Shown here: positions 25,532 to 34,551 of the stretch, piece by piece
How the letters are laid out: each line of letters opens with the position of its first letter
Position numbering within the stretch: the first letter of the stretch is position 1
Origin: DASPJR01 sp035628505
GTDB taxonomy: Bacteria; Planctomycetota; SZUA-567; H5-PLA8
DNA length: 44,731 nt
Assembly: GCA_035628505.1 (NCBI GenBank)
Contig: DASPJR010000059.1
Span: forward strand, 1 to 44,731
Direction: 5' to 3'
Position numbers and translations under genes: made by a program
The notes under the pieces: generated by a model
What the model saw: only the letters and a program-made list of their open reading frames with translations
What the model was told of the DNA's origin: nothing
The model's database searches: none

Positions 25532-28261
25532 TCATTTTTTGAATCGTCCGGATTTGCCCGCTTTCGCTGCGTATTTCAGCTGCGTTCCGGCGCTGTAGAC
25601 GGTCCCGTTCAGCGAAATCATCACCGTCATCGCGGCTGATACGTTCTTTGCATCCGCATCCACGATTCCCTCATCGGTCCAGGCCGCCTTAAAGGTTCCG
25701 TGAATCAGCTTTGCAGTGAGCGCCACATCGCCGCCGAGGAATTCAACCTGGCCCGTTAACTTGTTGCGCTTGGAAGGCGCGAGCTTCAACGCCACAGAGC
25801 CGGCGGCGGATTTGCCGCGGCCTTTGGCGTCGAGCACAAACGGCACCTTTGCGCCGCCACAGTCGATCACCACGGTCAGGTTGAACGGGCTGAACAGCGC
25901 CGGAAGTTTCGGCAAAACCGCTCCGACAGTCACGCTGTCCGCGCCCGTTACCGAGAAGTTTGCGCTGCCGGAAAACTTTGTGAGGCTCATCGGGACAGTC
26001 GAGAACGACGCACCGTTGTAGGCATCGGTTCCCGCAGCGGCCTCGCTGGCGTTGCTCGCGCCGTCGCCATCGGCATCGCTGTCCTGATCGTCTGGGAGGC
26101 CATCGCCATCAAAGTCGGCGGTGCCGCCGGGCTTTGAATTTGCATCCTGAGGGTTCGTGCCGTTTTGAACTTCAAGCGCGTCGAAGTAGCCATCGCTATC
26201 GCTGTCGGCCGGAGGCGTTCCTCCCCCACCGCCGCCGGTACCTCCCCCTCCGCCGCCGCCTCCTCCACCTCCACCGCCACCCCCGCCGCCGCCCGAACTG
26301 GAGGTCGTGGCCGAAGCCACGTTCGACGGCGCGGACTGACCGTTTCGGTTTGTCGCGCGAACGCGGTAGTAATACGTCGTCGCCGCGGCAAGCGCGCTGT
26401 CGCGGTGGACGATCGCATTCAGCCCCGGCGTGGCAATCGAGGACCAGCCATTGATGCCGTCCGCACTGCGCTCAATGATGAACCCGGTTTCGTCGTTCGA
26501 ATTGTCGACCCAGGAGAGATCAGTTTCGCTGCTCGACACGCCCGCGGCAATCAGGCCCGACGGCGCCGCTGGGGTCGTCGGTTGCGCCGGTTGAGCATTC
26601 ACCAGGATGCTGACCGTATCGGTGGCCGTCTTCTCGCCGTCACTGACGCTCAGTTGCAGCACGTAACTTCCGGAGACCGAGAAGCTGGCGCTTGTATCGA
26701 GAGCGGACGGCGCTGAAAAATTCACCGTTCCCGGTCCGCTCAGTTGGTCCCACGCATAACTCAACGTCCCCGGAACAACCGGCAGGCCGTCGTCGCTGGC
26801 GCTGCCGTGAAGGTTAACCGTAGCCGGCAGCGTGATGGTCTGGTTCGCGCCTGCATACGCCGTCGGTGCCAGATTGGCGTTGAACTCAAACGCGCCGGCA
26901 TCCAGCGCCGGGTCTTTCGCCCGAGCCTGGCTCTTCTGATGCGGCACATACTCCATCAGCACGTCATTGGCAGGAAGCGCTGCGGAGGCCTGCGCCCCGG
27001 CACTGTTGCGGCTTGAAGAATTCTCAAGCAGCGAAAAGTCCTGGTGGAGTTCATCCTTGAATCCCGGGTTTGTACCCAGCGTGCCGCTGAAGGTATTCAC
27101 CGAACCGGTGAGTGTTCCGTGGCTGCTGACAAAGCCGTCCTTGATCCAGTTGCTGCGCAGATTAACGACGCCTGCGCTTTCGGAGATGGCGAGCCGACTC
27201 CCGGCCTCCTTCACATAGAGGATGTTGTTGCGGCAATCCGCCGTTTCGCCGCTGCTGGACAGCCTGAAGAGCGTTGTGTTGCTCGTTCGCGTCGAGACGA
27301 CGGTGTTGTTGTAGAAGTGCAACGTGCCCTTGCGGTAGTTAGCCGTCGTGCCGCTGTCGCCGCCGTAATGGCAGATCTGGCTGTTGCCGGCGCCATCGGG
27401 CTCGATCAGGACGTTGCCGTAAACGAACGTTGTGTTGTACGCCGGATTTGAATTGAGCACGCTGCTGTCAACCAGGTCGAGCTGGCGATTGCCGCTCTCG
27501 ATCCAGTTGTAGCGCACGACCAGTCCCGCCGAGCGGTCCTTCAGGTTGTTTCCATTGCAGTTCAGCCGCAGCGGGCCGTAGCGGTTGTACTGAAAAGTGA
27601 TATTTGTCGCTTCGGTGTAACTGTTGTGTTCGAGGACACTGCCTTCGATGCCGTTGTCATAGAGGCGGCATTTTTCGATCAGGATATTGCTCGTCTGGTG
27701 GGCGACGAAGAGGCCGTTGCCGCAATCGTGAAACGTACAGCCGCGAATGGTGATCTGATTTCCTTTTTCGACGAAGATCGCTGACGCATTATTGATGTAG
27801 CTATGGCTGGCGTTGTCATCGCCCGTATAGGAATACGGTGGCCGGGCGCTGCGGATAACCAGGTTCTCGACGACGATATAAGAAGGCATGGTGTCGGCCG
27901 GCGTGTTGGCGCCGCCGATTTTTATAATCGATCGTTCTTCGTTCCAGTAATTGAGTCCCTGCGCGCAGACCGCTCCGTTTCCATCGATGACCGGCAGATT
28001 GCCGGTGCCGTCCGCCACGCCGCGGACAGTGATGGGAGCCTGAGCCGTTCCCTGGCGGCAGATCACCCATTTTTCTTTGTAAGGGGTGGACCTGGCGTGG
28101 ATCAACACGGTGTCGCCGGCCGCGAGCGTCGCCCATGGCGCGGCGCCAATGGAGGCGAACTGCTTTCCCGGGCCAATTTCGTAGGTTGCCGCGTGCGCAG
28201 TGCCGACGAGGACGCCTGCTACCAGCCATAAAGCTGGCAGGACCATCCGTGAATGCAACAA
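25532..28261 (-). CDS. Secreted right-handed beta-helix protein with PKD, FN3, polyGly, TSP3 and shared C-terminal module
   Basis: Right-handed beta-helix repeats (YIVVENLVIRSA, QITIRGCTFHDCGNGLFV, NILIEKCRLYDNG), typical of polysaccharide lyases and other carbohydrate-acting proteins, occupy the N-terminal ~400 residues. A PKD-like domain, an FN3 domain, a very long polyglycine tract, TSP3 repeats and the shared C-terminal module (ending GKSGRFKK) follow. The TTG at 28261 is preceded by GGAGGGGTTCCC, almost identical to GGAGGGGTTGCC before the paralogue's ATG, and gives a normal signal peptide (HSRMVLPALWLVAGVLVGTAHA). The frame is also open to an ATG at 28411 with its own AAGGAG site, adding 50 residues. 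The gene leads an operon with the paralogue at 23109. Catalytic residues were not identified, so lyase activity is only possible. Confidence 0.82.
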   Translation of the reverse strand: MLHSRMVLPALWLVAGVLVGTAHAATYEIGPGKQFASIGAAPWATLAAGDTVLIHARSTPYKEKWVICRQGTAQAPITVRGVADGTGNLPVIDGNGAVCAQGLNYWNEERSIIKIGGANTPADTMPSYIVVENLVIRSARPPYSYTGDDNASHSYINNASAIFVEKGNQITIRGCTFHDCGNGLFVAHQTSNILIEKCRLYDNGIEGSVLEHNSYTEATNITFQYNRYGPLRLNCNGNNLKDRSAGLVVRYNWIESGNRQLDLVDSSVLNSNPAYNTTFVYGNVLIEPDGAGNSQICHYGGDSGTTANYRKGTLHFYNNTVVSTRTSNTTLFRLSSSGETADCRNNILYVKEAGSRLAISESAGVVNLRSNWIKDGFVSSHGTLTGSVNTFSGTLGTNPGFKDELHQDFSLLENSSSRNSAGAQASAALPANDVLMEYVPHQKSQARAKDPALDAGAFEFNANLAPTAYAGANQTITLPATVNLHGSASDDGLPVVPGTLSYAWDQLSGPGTVNFSAPSALDTSASFSVSGSYVLQLSVSDGEKTATDTVSILVNAQPAQPTTPAAPSGLIAAGVSSSETDLSWVDNSNDETGFIIERSADGINGWSSIATPGLNAIVHRDSALAAATTYYYRVRATNRNGQSAPSNVASATTSSSGGGGGGGGGGGGGGGGGGTGGGGGGTPPADSDSDGYFDALEVQNGTNPQDANSKPGGTADFDGDGLPDDQDSDADGDGASNASEAAAGTDAYNGASFSTVPMSLTKFSGSANFSVTGADSVTVGAVLPKLPALFSPFNLTVVIDCGGAKVPFVLDAKGRGKSAAGSVALKLAPSKRNKLTGQVEFLGGDVALTAKLIHGTFKAAWTDEGIVDADAKNVSAAMTVMISLNGTVYSAGTQLKYAAKAGKSGRFKK
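26218..26296. repeat. Polyglycine-coding low-complexity tract
   Basis: A run of glycine codons, interrupted once by Thr, encodes the hinge between FN3 and TSP3 repeats of the beta-helix protein. The equivalent tract is much shorter in the paralogue (about 23796-23820) and in the left-edge protein (about 103-155). Slippage-prone runs like this vary in length between copies and strains. Confidence 0.8.
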
Positions 28262-28745
28262 GGGAACCCCTCCCTCCGCAGCGGCATAGATAGGTTGCGC
28301 TATTTTCGTTTTCAGGGACAGGGATTTTTTATCAGAAGATAATTTTTCCCTGTGAGCCCAAGGCACCTGGGGCAAAAAACCGAAAAAACAGAGGCGGAAC
28401 GCGGTCTTCATAGGGAGATCTCCTTAGAAGTGCAGTCCTGCGGCTGTTCGGGTGACGGCGAAGTTGAAATTTCATTAGTGTGGAAAAAACCAGCTTTACA
28501 TGTTTCGTCTGAGCACCCACTGTGCACGGGGGAAATAAGCCCGTGAATGTCTGGAGCCCGACGTGGATGCCAGTTAGATCAGTTTAGAGAGATAGAGTCC
28601 GACTGCGGATGGGGCTGCCTGCAGGTGGTGGCGGGGACACTCCTGTCCCCGGGAGGGTTTGGCTGCTTCTCGAAACGCCGAAGTTTTTTGAGCTTTTGCG
28701 ACTTAGTTAGTCAAGCGCGTCACAGCTAACTGAGTAGCTTCCGCC
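28262..28745. other. Leader/intergenic region upstream of the beta-helix gene
   Basis: On the minus strand this region holds the alternative in-frame start at 28411 with AAGGAG eight bases upstream, and a hairpin CACGGG...CCCGTG (about 28524-28544). At 28632-28651 lies CGGGGACA-CTCC-TGTCCCCG, a perfect 8-bp stem with a 4-base loop that could end the transcript of the upstream 363-residue gene. I see no convincing gene or riboswitch here. Confidence 0.5.
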
Positions 28746-29837
28746 TCACTGCAGTCTCGCCAGCACCGCGTGCAGCACTTTTTCGGCGCGTTCTTTCTGG
28801 TCGTCCCGCACGTTTTTGGGAAGCGCCTGGATCAGCGGGAGGTCTTCTTTTCGCGCCAGCTTTTCGATGCTCTGGAACATGCCGCCGTCAACGATGCTGA
28901 TCTCTTTGACCGTCTGGCAGAGCAGCGGGACGGCGCGCGCGTCACCCGCTTCGGCCAGCAGTCGGGCGTATTCGTAGAGCCTGTCTTTGGGCTGGCCCAT
29001 CTCGATGAGCGTATCAATGAGGAACTTCGGGTTCCGCAGGTTCAGCACACGCGCGGCTTTGCCGCTGGCGTTGTACTGCCAGCCTTTCACGCAGAAGGCC
29101 AGCGCTTCATCCGCGTCCTCGCCCTGATACTGCTCAAGACTCCATTCGGCTTCGAGGCTGGTGTCGAGATGATCATTCGCTGACCACTGCCGAATGCGCG
29201 GCAGCAATGCTTTGCACTGCGTCAGGCCCGCGGCGCGGATCGCCCAGGAAATCGCCGGAGGCAGATCGCCGTAGCGGCTCATATCGTCGTCACGCACCGC
29301 CGGCGGCTGCCACTCTTTCAGCGCAGTCTCAAGCGCGCGGCTGCTGAAGGCGCTCTCGAGTTCACTGAGCAGCGTTTTCCAATGCGTGCCTTTGTCGAGT
29401 TTCTTAAGTTCCTGAAGCGCGGCCCACTGATCGCTCACCGTTGAAGGCGAACGCAATTTCATCAGCAGCGTGAGCGCCTGCAATCGCACTTCGGGAGACG
29501 CTGCATTTTTCAGCGCCTCTTTGACGACGCTCTCTTCCGGATGCGCTGATCTCACGCACGAAAACTGCACGCCCGGCGCCAGGTGTGGGCTGAGCAGAAA
29601 TCGGCGCGTCCACGTCGCATAGCCTTCGAAGGCCGGGACTTCACGCCTGCCCCTAAGCGCGCGGACTCCGACATCACCATTGGCCGGGCTGGTTGAAAAA
29701 TAATCCGCGCCAAGCCGCCAGAGTTGCAGAGCGTCGGCAACCGGATCAGTGCTGTGCGGAGTCCACGACTGGGGAAGTTCCCCGGCACTGGCAGCCAGCG
29801 CCACAGCGATCAAAGCGGAGACAACGGCGTAGCGCAT
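28746..29837 (-). CDS. Secreted HEAT-repeat-like protein of unknown function
   Basis: A 363-residue protein with a clear signal peptide (MRYAVVSALIAVALAASAGE) and GAGG six bases before the ATG. The body is almost all helical, with HEAT-like units (NAASPEVRLQALTLLMKL, LLAEAGDARAVPLLCQTVKE, SIEKLARKEDLPLIQALPKN). No cysteine motif, metal site or catalytic triad is evident. Such repeats usually bind proteins. It is transcribed in the same direction as the beta-helix operon, but separated from it by nearly 500 bases, so it is probably an independent unit. It is not recognised as a named family. Confidence 0.75.
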   Translation of the reverse strand: MRYAVVSALIAVALAASAGELPQSWTPHSTDPVADALQLWRLGADYFSTSPANGDVGVRALRGRREVPAFEGYATWTRRFLLSPHLAPGVQFSCVRSAHPEESVVKEALKNAASPEVRLQALTLLMKLRSPSTVSDQWAALQELKKLDKGTHWKTLLSELESAFSSRALETALKEWQPPAVRDDDMSRYGDLPPAISWAIRAAGLTQCKALLPRIRQWSANDHLDTSLEAEWSLEQYQGEDADEALAFCVKGWQYNASGKAARVLNLRNPKFLIDTLIEMGQPKDRLYEYARLLAEAGDARAVPLLCQTVKEISIVDGGMFQSIEKLARKEDLPLIQALPKNVRDDQKERAEKVLHAVLARLQ

Positions 29838-29935
29838 AGAGACCTCAACCCATACCGGCCGAACAGACTGTATAACGCTCGTGGGAGGAGTTTCTTGCCA
29901 AAAGAGCGTTTTTTGCCGCAGAGCGGCAATCTAAA

Positions 29936-30022
29936 AAAGCCAGGGGTGGAGCGAGCGCCCGCGAGCGCAGCCCCTGGTCGCACCGACCCGACGGAACCGC
30001 AAGCCCCGTCAGGGGCGCACTA
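29936..30022. repeat. Structured GC-rich intergenic repeat
   Basis: CCAGGGG (29940-29946) pairs with CCCCTGG (29971-29977), enclosing the two GAGCG words of AGCGAGCG and GCGAGCGCAG. A second hairpin, GCCCC-GTCA-GGGGC, follows near 30003-30016. From memory, repeats of this wording are scattered in planctomycete and verrucomicrobial genomes; I could not verify this here. Confidence 0.5.
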
Positions 30023-30398
30023 ATCCCAGGCGTGTCCTTGGCCGTTGCGGAGAGATCATTTTCGAACGCCAGAGCCTCGGAGACGCAAAAGAATCGGCGC
30101 GAATGAAGAATGAAAAGGAGATTTGCTGCACGATGCGTAAACCACTACCGGCGGTGGTCGAAAGACTCCCGCCGCACTACGGTTGTCCTAATTATTGAAA
30201 ATGAATCGGAAAAGTCGTCGTACAAGATATTGATCTGCAATGCTTTGCAGTGGCGAAAAGATTTTAGGAAAATTTTCGCGACAAATCGAGTTCGCAAATC
30301 GTCTTAGTTAGAGTGAGGGGAGACTGCATCCAGCGCCTCACCGCCTGAACGACGCAACCCCTTTCATCTTCCGTTTACTAACAGGCTCTACTGTGCGA

Positions 30399-30414
30399 TG
30401 TTCCACGCGGAACA
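30399..30414. promoter_or_regulatory. parS-like palindrome
   Basis: TGTTCCACGCGGAACA is a 16-bp near-perfect palindrome differing at one base from the Pseudomonas-type parS form TGTTCCACGTGGAACA, and at three from TGTTTCACGTGAAACA. It is a candidate ParB-CTP loading site. The flanking A and T extend the symmetry to 18 bp. It lies 18 bases upstream of the -35 box of the next gene, so an operator role is an alternative. No parA or parB is in the window. Confidence 0.5.
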
Positions 30415-30432
30415 TGCAAAAATCTGCGTTGG

Positions 30433-30462
30433 TGGACAAAAGACCGGGAGTCTTCCTATAAT
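30433..30462 (+). promoter_or_regulatory. Sigma-70-type promoter for the Gfo/Idh/MocA gene
   Basis: A -35 box TGGACA (30433-30438, five of six matches to TTGACA) and a perfect -10 box TATAAT (30457-30462) are separated by 18 bases. Transcription would begin near 30470, leaving a leader of about 40 bases with AAGGA ahead of the ATG at 30510. Confidence 0.65.
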
Positions 30463-30509
30463 GCAACGAGCGCTCATACGAAGCTAAGCTGAAAGGATCT
30501 TAAAAGCAG

Positions 30510-31583
30510 ATGGCGAAGCAGGAAAAAGAGAAGACTGGCGAAAAGAAGAAGCTGCGCGTGGCTCTGATCGGCGCCGGCGGCATCTCCAATGCGCATACTG
30601 AAAACTACAAAAAGTTCGATGACGTCGAAGTCGTCGGCGCCTGCGATGTCAGCGAGGCCAGCCTGAAGAAATTCAGCGACCGGCACGGCATCACCGCGCT
30701 CTACGGCGACTGGAAGACGATGATCAAGGAAGCGCGCCCCGACGCCGTGAGCGTCTGCACGCCCAACGGACTGCACCTGCAGCCGACGCTGGATGCGCTC
30801 AACGCCGGCTGCCACGTCCTTGTGGAAAAGCCGCTGGCGCTCAACGCCGCGGAAGGCCAGAAGATGATCGACGTGGCCAAGAAGAACAAGCGCCACCTCG
30901 TTATTGGTTTCCAGCATCGCTTTGACGGCCGCACCAAGCTGCTCAAGCGCGCCGTTGATGAAGGCGTGTTCGGCAAGATCCTGTTTGTGCGCGTGCAGGC
31001 TCTGCGCCGGCGCGGCATTCCCAACTGGGGCGTCTTCGGCAGAAAGGAACTGCAGGGCGGCGGCCCGCTGATCGACATCGGCGTGCACGTGCTCGAGATG
31101 GCCCATTACACCATCGGATCCCCCGAACCGGTGAGCGCGACCGGCAGCATCTTTACGTATCTGGGCAACAAGCCGTCGGACGTCGCGTCGCAGTGGCCGG
31201 GTTGGGATTACAAGACGTACAACGTCGAAGACCTTGCCATCGGCCACATCAAGATGAAGACGGGAACGGTAATTCACGTCGAGGCCGCTTTTGCCACGCA
31301 CATCGAGAAAGATGTGTGGACGTTCCAGATCTTCGGCGAGAAGGGCGGCGCCACCTACGATCCGACGACGATCTTCCACGACCACGCCGGAATGATGCTC
31401 AACGCCACGCCGGCCTACGTGCCGAAGATCGAAGTCTTTCCGCATAAGATGCGGCACTTCGTCGACGTGTGCCTCTACGACCGCCAGTGCGAAGCACCCG
31501 CCGAGCACGGCCTGATGGTGCAGAAGATGCTGGACGGAATCTATCAATCCGCCGAAGCCGGCCGCGAAGTGAAGATCGACTAA
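30510..31583 (+). CDS. Gfo/Idh/MocA family NAD(P)-dependent oxidoreductase
   Basis: A 357-residue cytoplasmic dehydrogenase. The N-terminal Rossmann fold has ALIGAGGISNAHTENY and, at the end of the second strand, GACDVS. The family's catalytic EKPLALN motif places Lys at residue 107. The C-terminal alpha/beta domain has GFQHRFDGR and the conserved segment GGGPLIDIGVHVLEMAHY, whose Asp/His are the expected catalytic region. These enzymes oxidise or reduce sugars, inositols or their derivatives; the exact substrate cannot be read from sequence. The N-terminus has about 13 extra Lys/Glu-rich residues. The gene is alone under the promoter at 30433, with a parS-like or operator palindrome just upstream. 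A degenerate inverted repeat follows the stop. Confidence 0.92.
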   Translation: MAKQEKEKTGEKKKLRVALIGAGGISNAHTENYKKFDDVEVVGACDVSEASLKKFSDRHGITALYGDWKTMIKEARPDAVSVCTPNGLHLQPTLDALNAGCHVLVEKPLALNAAEGQKMIDVAKKNKRHLVIGFQHRFDGRTKLLKRAVDEGVFGKILFVRVQALRRRGIPNWGVFGRKELQGGGPLIDIGVHVLEMAHYTIGSPEPVSATGSIFTYLGNKPSDVASQWPGWDYKTYNVEDLAIGHIKMKTGTVIHVEAAFATHIEKDVWTFQIFGEKGGATYDPTTIFHDHAGMMLNATPAYVPKIEVFPHKMRHFVDVCLYDRQCEAPAEHGLMVQKMLDGIYQSAEAGREVKID

Positions 31584-31672
31584 TGGTCAGTGGTCATGGG
31601 TCACTTGTCATTTGCAGGGGATGCGATGCGTCTCTTGCGAATGACAACTGACACCTGACACGTGACATGTGA
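31584..31672. repeat. GTCA/TGAC word inverted repeat
   Basis: GGTCAGTGGTCATGGGTCAC-type words (31585-31612) oppose AATGACAACTGACACCTGAC-type words (31640-31671). TTGTCATT (31605-31612) pairs perfectly with AATGACAA (31640-31647), and the outer part is imperfect. It directly follows the oxidoreductase stop and may terminate its transcript. Confidence 0.55.
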
Positions 31673-31730
31673 CGAACGCGCATTCTTGCAACTGGCCGCT
31701 GCAGCGGGTAGACTCTTCCGAGCTACAAAA

Positions 31731-31804
31731 GCGCGCGTAGCTCAACTGGATAGAGTACAGGCCTCCGAAGCCTGGGGTTGTGGGTTCGACTCCCGCCGCG
31801 CGCA
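31731..31804 (+). tRNA. tRNA-Arg (anticodon CCG)
   Basis: A 74-base cloverleaf. The acceptor stem GCGCGCG (31731-31737) pairs with CGCGCGC (31797-31803), with discriminator A at 31804. The D arm is GCTC...GAGT. The anticodon stem CAGGC/GCCTG encloses the loop CTCCGAA, whose anticodon CCG reads CGG (Arg). The T arm GTGGG-TTCGACT-CCCGC carries the usual TTCGA. CCA is not encoded, so it must be added after transcription. Confidence 0.95.
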
Positions 31805-32013
31805 TATATTCTGCTGCACGTTCCCAATGAATTTCAGACGCCTCGCGTAAAAGCAGCCGCAGCCCTAGCGCGCAGTGCGCGCAGGCTCGTTTTGTAAAGA
31901 GACTGCCCACATCCGTTTGCAGAAACGAAACGCACGCCTGTACCCGGCATAAACAATGCTCATCCACCCCTGCTCAGAACGCTCAATCAACCGGGCTCTG
32001 CGGGAGGTGGACC

Positions 32014-32862
32014 ATGTTTCGCATCTGCGGACTGCTGCTCCTGCCTGTTCACCTGTGCGCGTTCGAGTTCTTCCTTTCGCAGGATGGCACGCCGTACACG
32101 TGGGATCTTGCCAGCCTGCCGGACTCGACGATTCGCTGGAGAACGTCACCCGCTGATGCGCCAGAGATCCTGCGCGAAGCTGCGCTGTTTGCCACGCAGG
32201 CCTGGAGCAACGCCAGTGCTGGCGTGATTCAATTCGCGGAAGGAGACGGCGGCATCGTGATCGAGTGGGGAGCGCCGGTCTCTTCGGAAGGTTCACTGGC
32301 CGAAGCGACGGTCCTCGCGCGCAACGGAACAATTCTTATGGCAACGATCGCGGTTAACACGGCCAACTACGCCTGGGTTCGCGGCGAACAATCCGGCGAG
32401 CTTCCGGCCGGGACGGCCAATCTCGACGCGGTGCTTCTGCATGAGCTCGGCCACACGCTGGGCCTGGCTCACGCGGAAGTTCCAGACGATTCCGCCACTC
32501 ATGATCTGCCGACGATGAACGCTGTCTGCTACAGCACAGCGCGCTCGCTGCATCTGGACGATATTCTCGGCATCCGCGCGCTCTATGGCATCGACGCGCC
32601 GCTGCCGGCGCTGTTTGTTGAAGCGTCACCCGCCAGCGGCCGTGCGCCGCTCAAGACCGCATTTTTCCACAGCGCCGGAAACGAGCCCGTCCGCTGGGAC
32701 TTCGGGGATGGCACGAGCGCTGTTACGAGCGAAGCCCGGCACCGCTACCGCGTGCCGGGGGTATACACCGTAACAGCGGAGAACAATGGAATGCGGGCGA
32801 CGATGACGATTGAAGTCACGCGCAAGCCGAAAAAGACGCGGCGCTCCCTGACAATCCGCTGA
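32014..32862 (+). CDS. Secreted matrixin-like metalloprotease with PKD domain
   Basis: A 282-residue protein with a short N-terminal signal (CGLLLLPVHLCAFEFF). The metzincin zinc motif HELGHTLGLAH supplies His143, Glu144, His147 and His153, and is followed by TMNAV, likely the Met-turn. Upstream text (LPDSTIRWRTS, FATQAWSNASAGVIQFAE) matches the start of a matrixin catalytic domain. From about residue 200 a PKD domain (PASGRAPLKTAFFHSAG, WDFGDGTSAV, HRYRVPGVYTVTAENNG) follows, with a basic tail (KPKKTRRSLTIR). It is probably an extracellular protease whose PKD domain contacts substrate. There is no visible pro-domain with a cysteine switch. It is a single gene downstream of the tRNA. Confidence 0.88.
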   Translation: MFRICGLLLLPVHLCAFEFFLSQDGTPYTWDLASLPDSTIRWRTSPADAPEILREAALFATQAWSNASAGVIQFAEGDGGIVIEWGAPVSSEGSLAEATVLARNGTILMATIAVNTANYAWVRGEQSGELPAGTANLDAVLLHELGHTLGLAHAEVPDDSATHDLPTMNAVCYSTARSLHLDDILGIRALYGIDAPLPALFVEASPASGRAPLKTAFFHSAGNEPVRWDFGDGTSAVTSEARHRYRVPGVYTVTAENNGMRATMTIEVTRKPKKTRRSLTIR

Positions 32863-32885
32863 GCGCCGCGGCCGAAAATTTCATG

Positions 32886-33917
<1,032 letters not shown>

Positions 33918-34025
33918 CGCGTCGTTGCACCTCCGGAGGGGATAAGGAGTCGTCACTGACCTTCACATTTTGTAACATTGACGATAGTGAAAGCAAGCTG
34001 AGCGCCCGTAGTCTTTCTTTTAACG

Positions 34026-34066
34026 ACTTCAACGCAGAGACGCAGAGGACGCTGTGCCTTTTTGGG
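34026..34066. repeat. ACGCAGAG word repeat
   Basis: AACGCAGAG-ACGCAGAGG followed by GCTGTGCCTTTTT lies between the fbp start and the toxin gene stop. It resembles the other degenerate word repeats in this window. It is too short for further assignment. Confidence 0.4.
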
Positions 34067-34068
34067 AA

Positions 34069-34551
34069 TCACTCGCCTGCAAGCTTTAGTACGCTCTCGC
34101 GTGTCGAGGGATGAACGCGAAAGTTGAGAGCATCCAATTTATTGAGCACAGGAAGAACTTCGGGGATGTGCCCTGTGGCCTTGGCTTTCAGCAGGATACC
34201 GAGAGTACCAGTAATCGTGAGATGCAGAAGTTCGGCATGCTTGCGGGCAAGCGCATCATCAAGAATGAGAAGAGATTCAGGAATTTCGACTCCGAGTGCC
34301 AGCGCTTCGCGCTCGCCAGGGCCAAGAGCCGTGACTAGTGGCAGCAGGTTTCTCTCGCGTGATGACCGAACATTGACCCACGGCAATAATTCCGGTGTCG
34401 GAAGATTGACGCCGCGCTGCCGCCCGACAGCAAGTTCCTCAACAACGGACTGTGGCACGATGATTTGTCTGTACAAGGATGGAAGCAGATCAAGAAGATT
34501 AAGTTGGTGAAGATACTGCAGTGGCGAGGTGTTGCTGATAACCTCACGCAT
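34069..34551 (-). CDS. PIN-domain toxin, DUF3368 family
   Basis: A 160-residue PIN-fold protein, probable ribonuclease toxin of a type II toxin-antitoxin pair. The family start reads ISNTSPLQYLHQLNLLDLL, with Asn at the position usually held by the first catalytic Asp. From memory this Asn occurs in other DUF3368 members. The remaining acidic residues are in GPGEREALAL and LLILDDALARKHAE. The gene start overlaps the antitoxin stop by 8 bases (34544-34551), so the two are translationally coupled. The natural target RNA is unknown, and activity is uncertain given the Asn. Confidence 0.87.
   Translation of the reverse strand: MREVISNTSPLQYLHQLNLLDLLPSLYRQIIVPQSVVEELAVGRQRGVNLPTPELLPWVNVRSSRERNLLPLVTALGPGEREALALGVEIPESLLILDDALARKHAELLHLTITGTLGILLKAKATGHIPEVLPVLNKLDALNFRVHPSTRESVLKLAGE

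Larger units (their letters stand above)
29838..30509. other. 672-base intergenic region
   Basis: The left part holds a structured GC-rich repeat (29936-30022). The middle (about 30100-30320) is comparatively AT-rich, with a GTGAGG...CCTCAC pair near 30313-30341 but no convincing gene. The right part has a parS-like palindrome (30399-30414) and a sigma-70-type promoter (30433-30462). A 65-codon ORF at 30110-30307 has no ribosome site and is not called. Confidence 0.5.

Noticed and set aside
28412..28560. Possible riboswitch (for example c-di-GMP) upstream of the beta-helix gene
   Set aside because: One CACGGG/CCCGTG hairpin is present but none of the conserved riboswitch core sequences could be found.
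28352..28729. Two short plus-strand ORFs (28352-28546, 28547-28729) upstream of the beta-helix gene
   Set aside because: They cross the leader and a hairpin repeat, lack ribosome sites and have low-complexity, non-protein-like text.
30110..30307. 65-codon basic ORF in the intergenic region before the Gfo/Idh/MocA gene
   Set aside because: There is no ribosome site and no recognisable motif, and stop-free stretches of this size are expected by chance. It remains possible but unsupported.
30474..31547. 357-codon minus-strand ORF overlapping the Gfo/Idh/MocA gene
   Set aside because: The plus-strand gene has promoter, family motifs and correct length; the minus frame is a His/Val/Asp-rich shadow.
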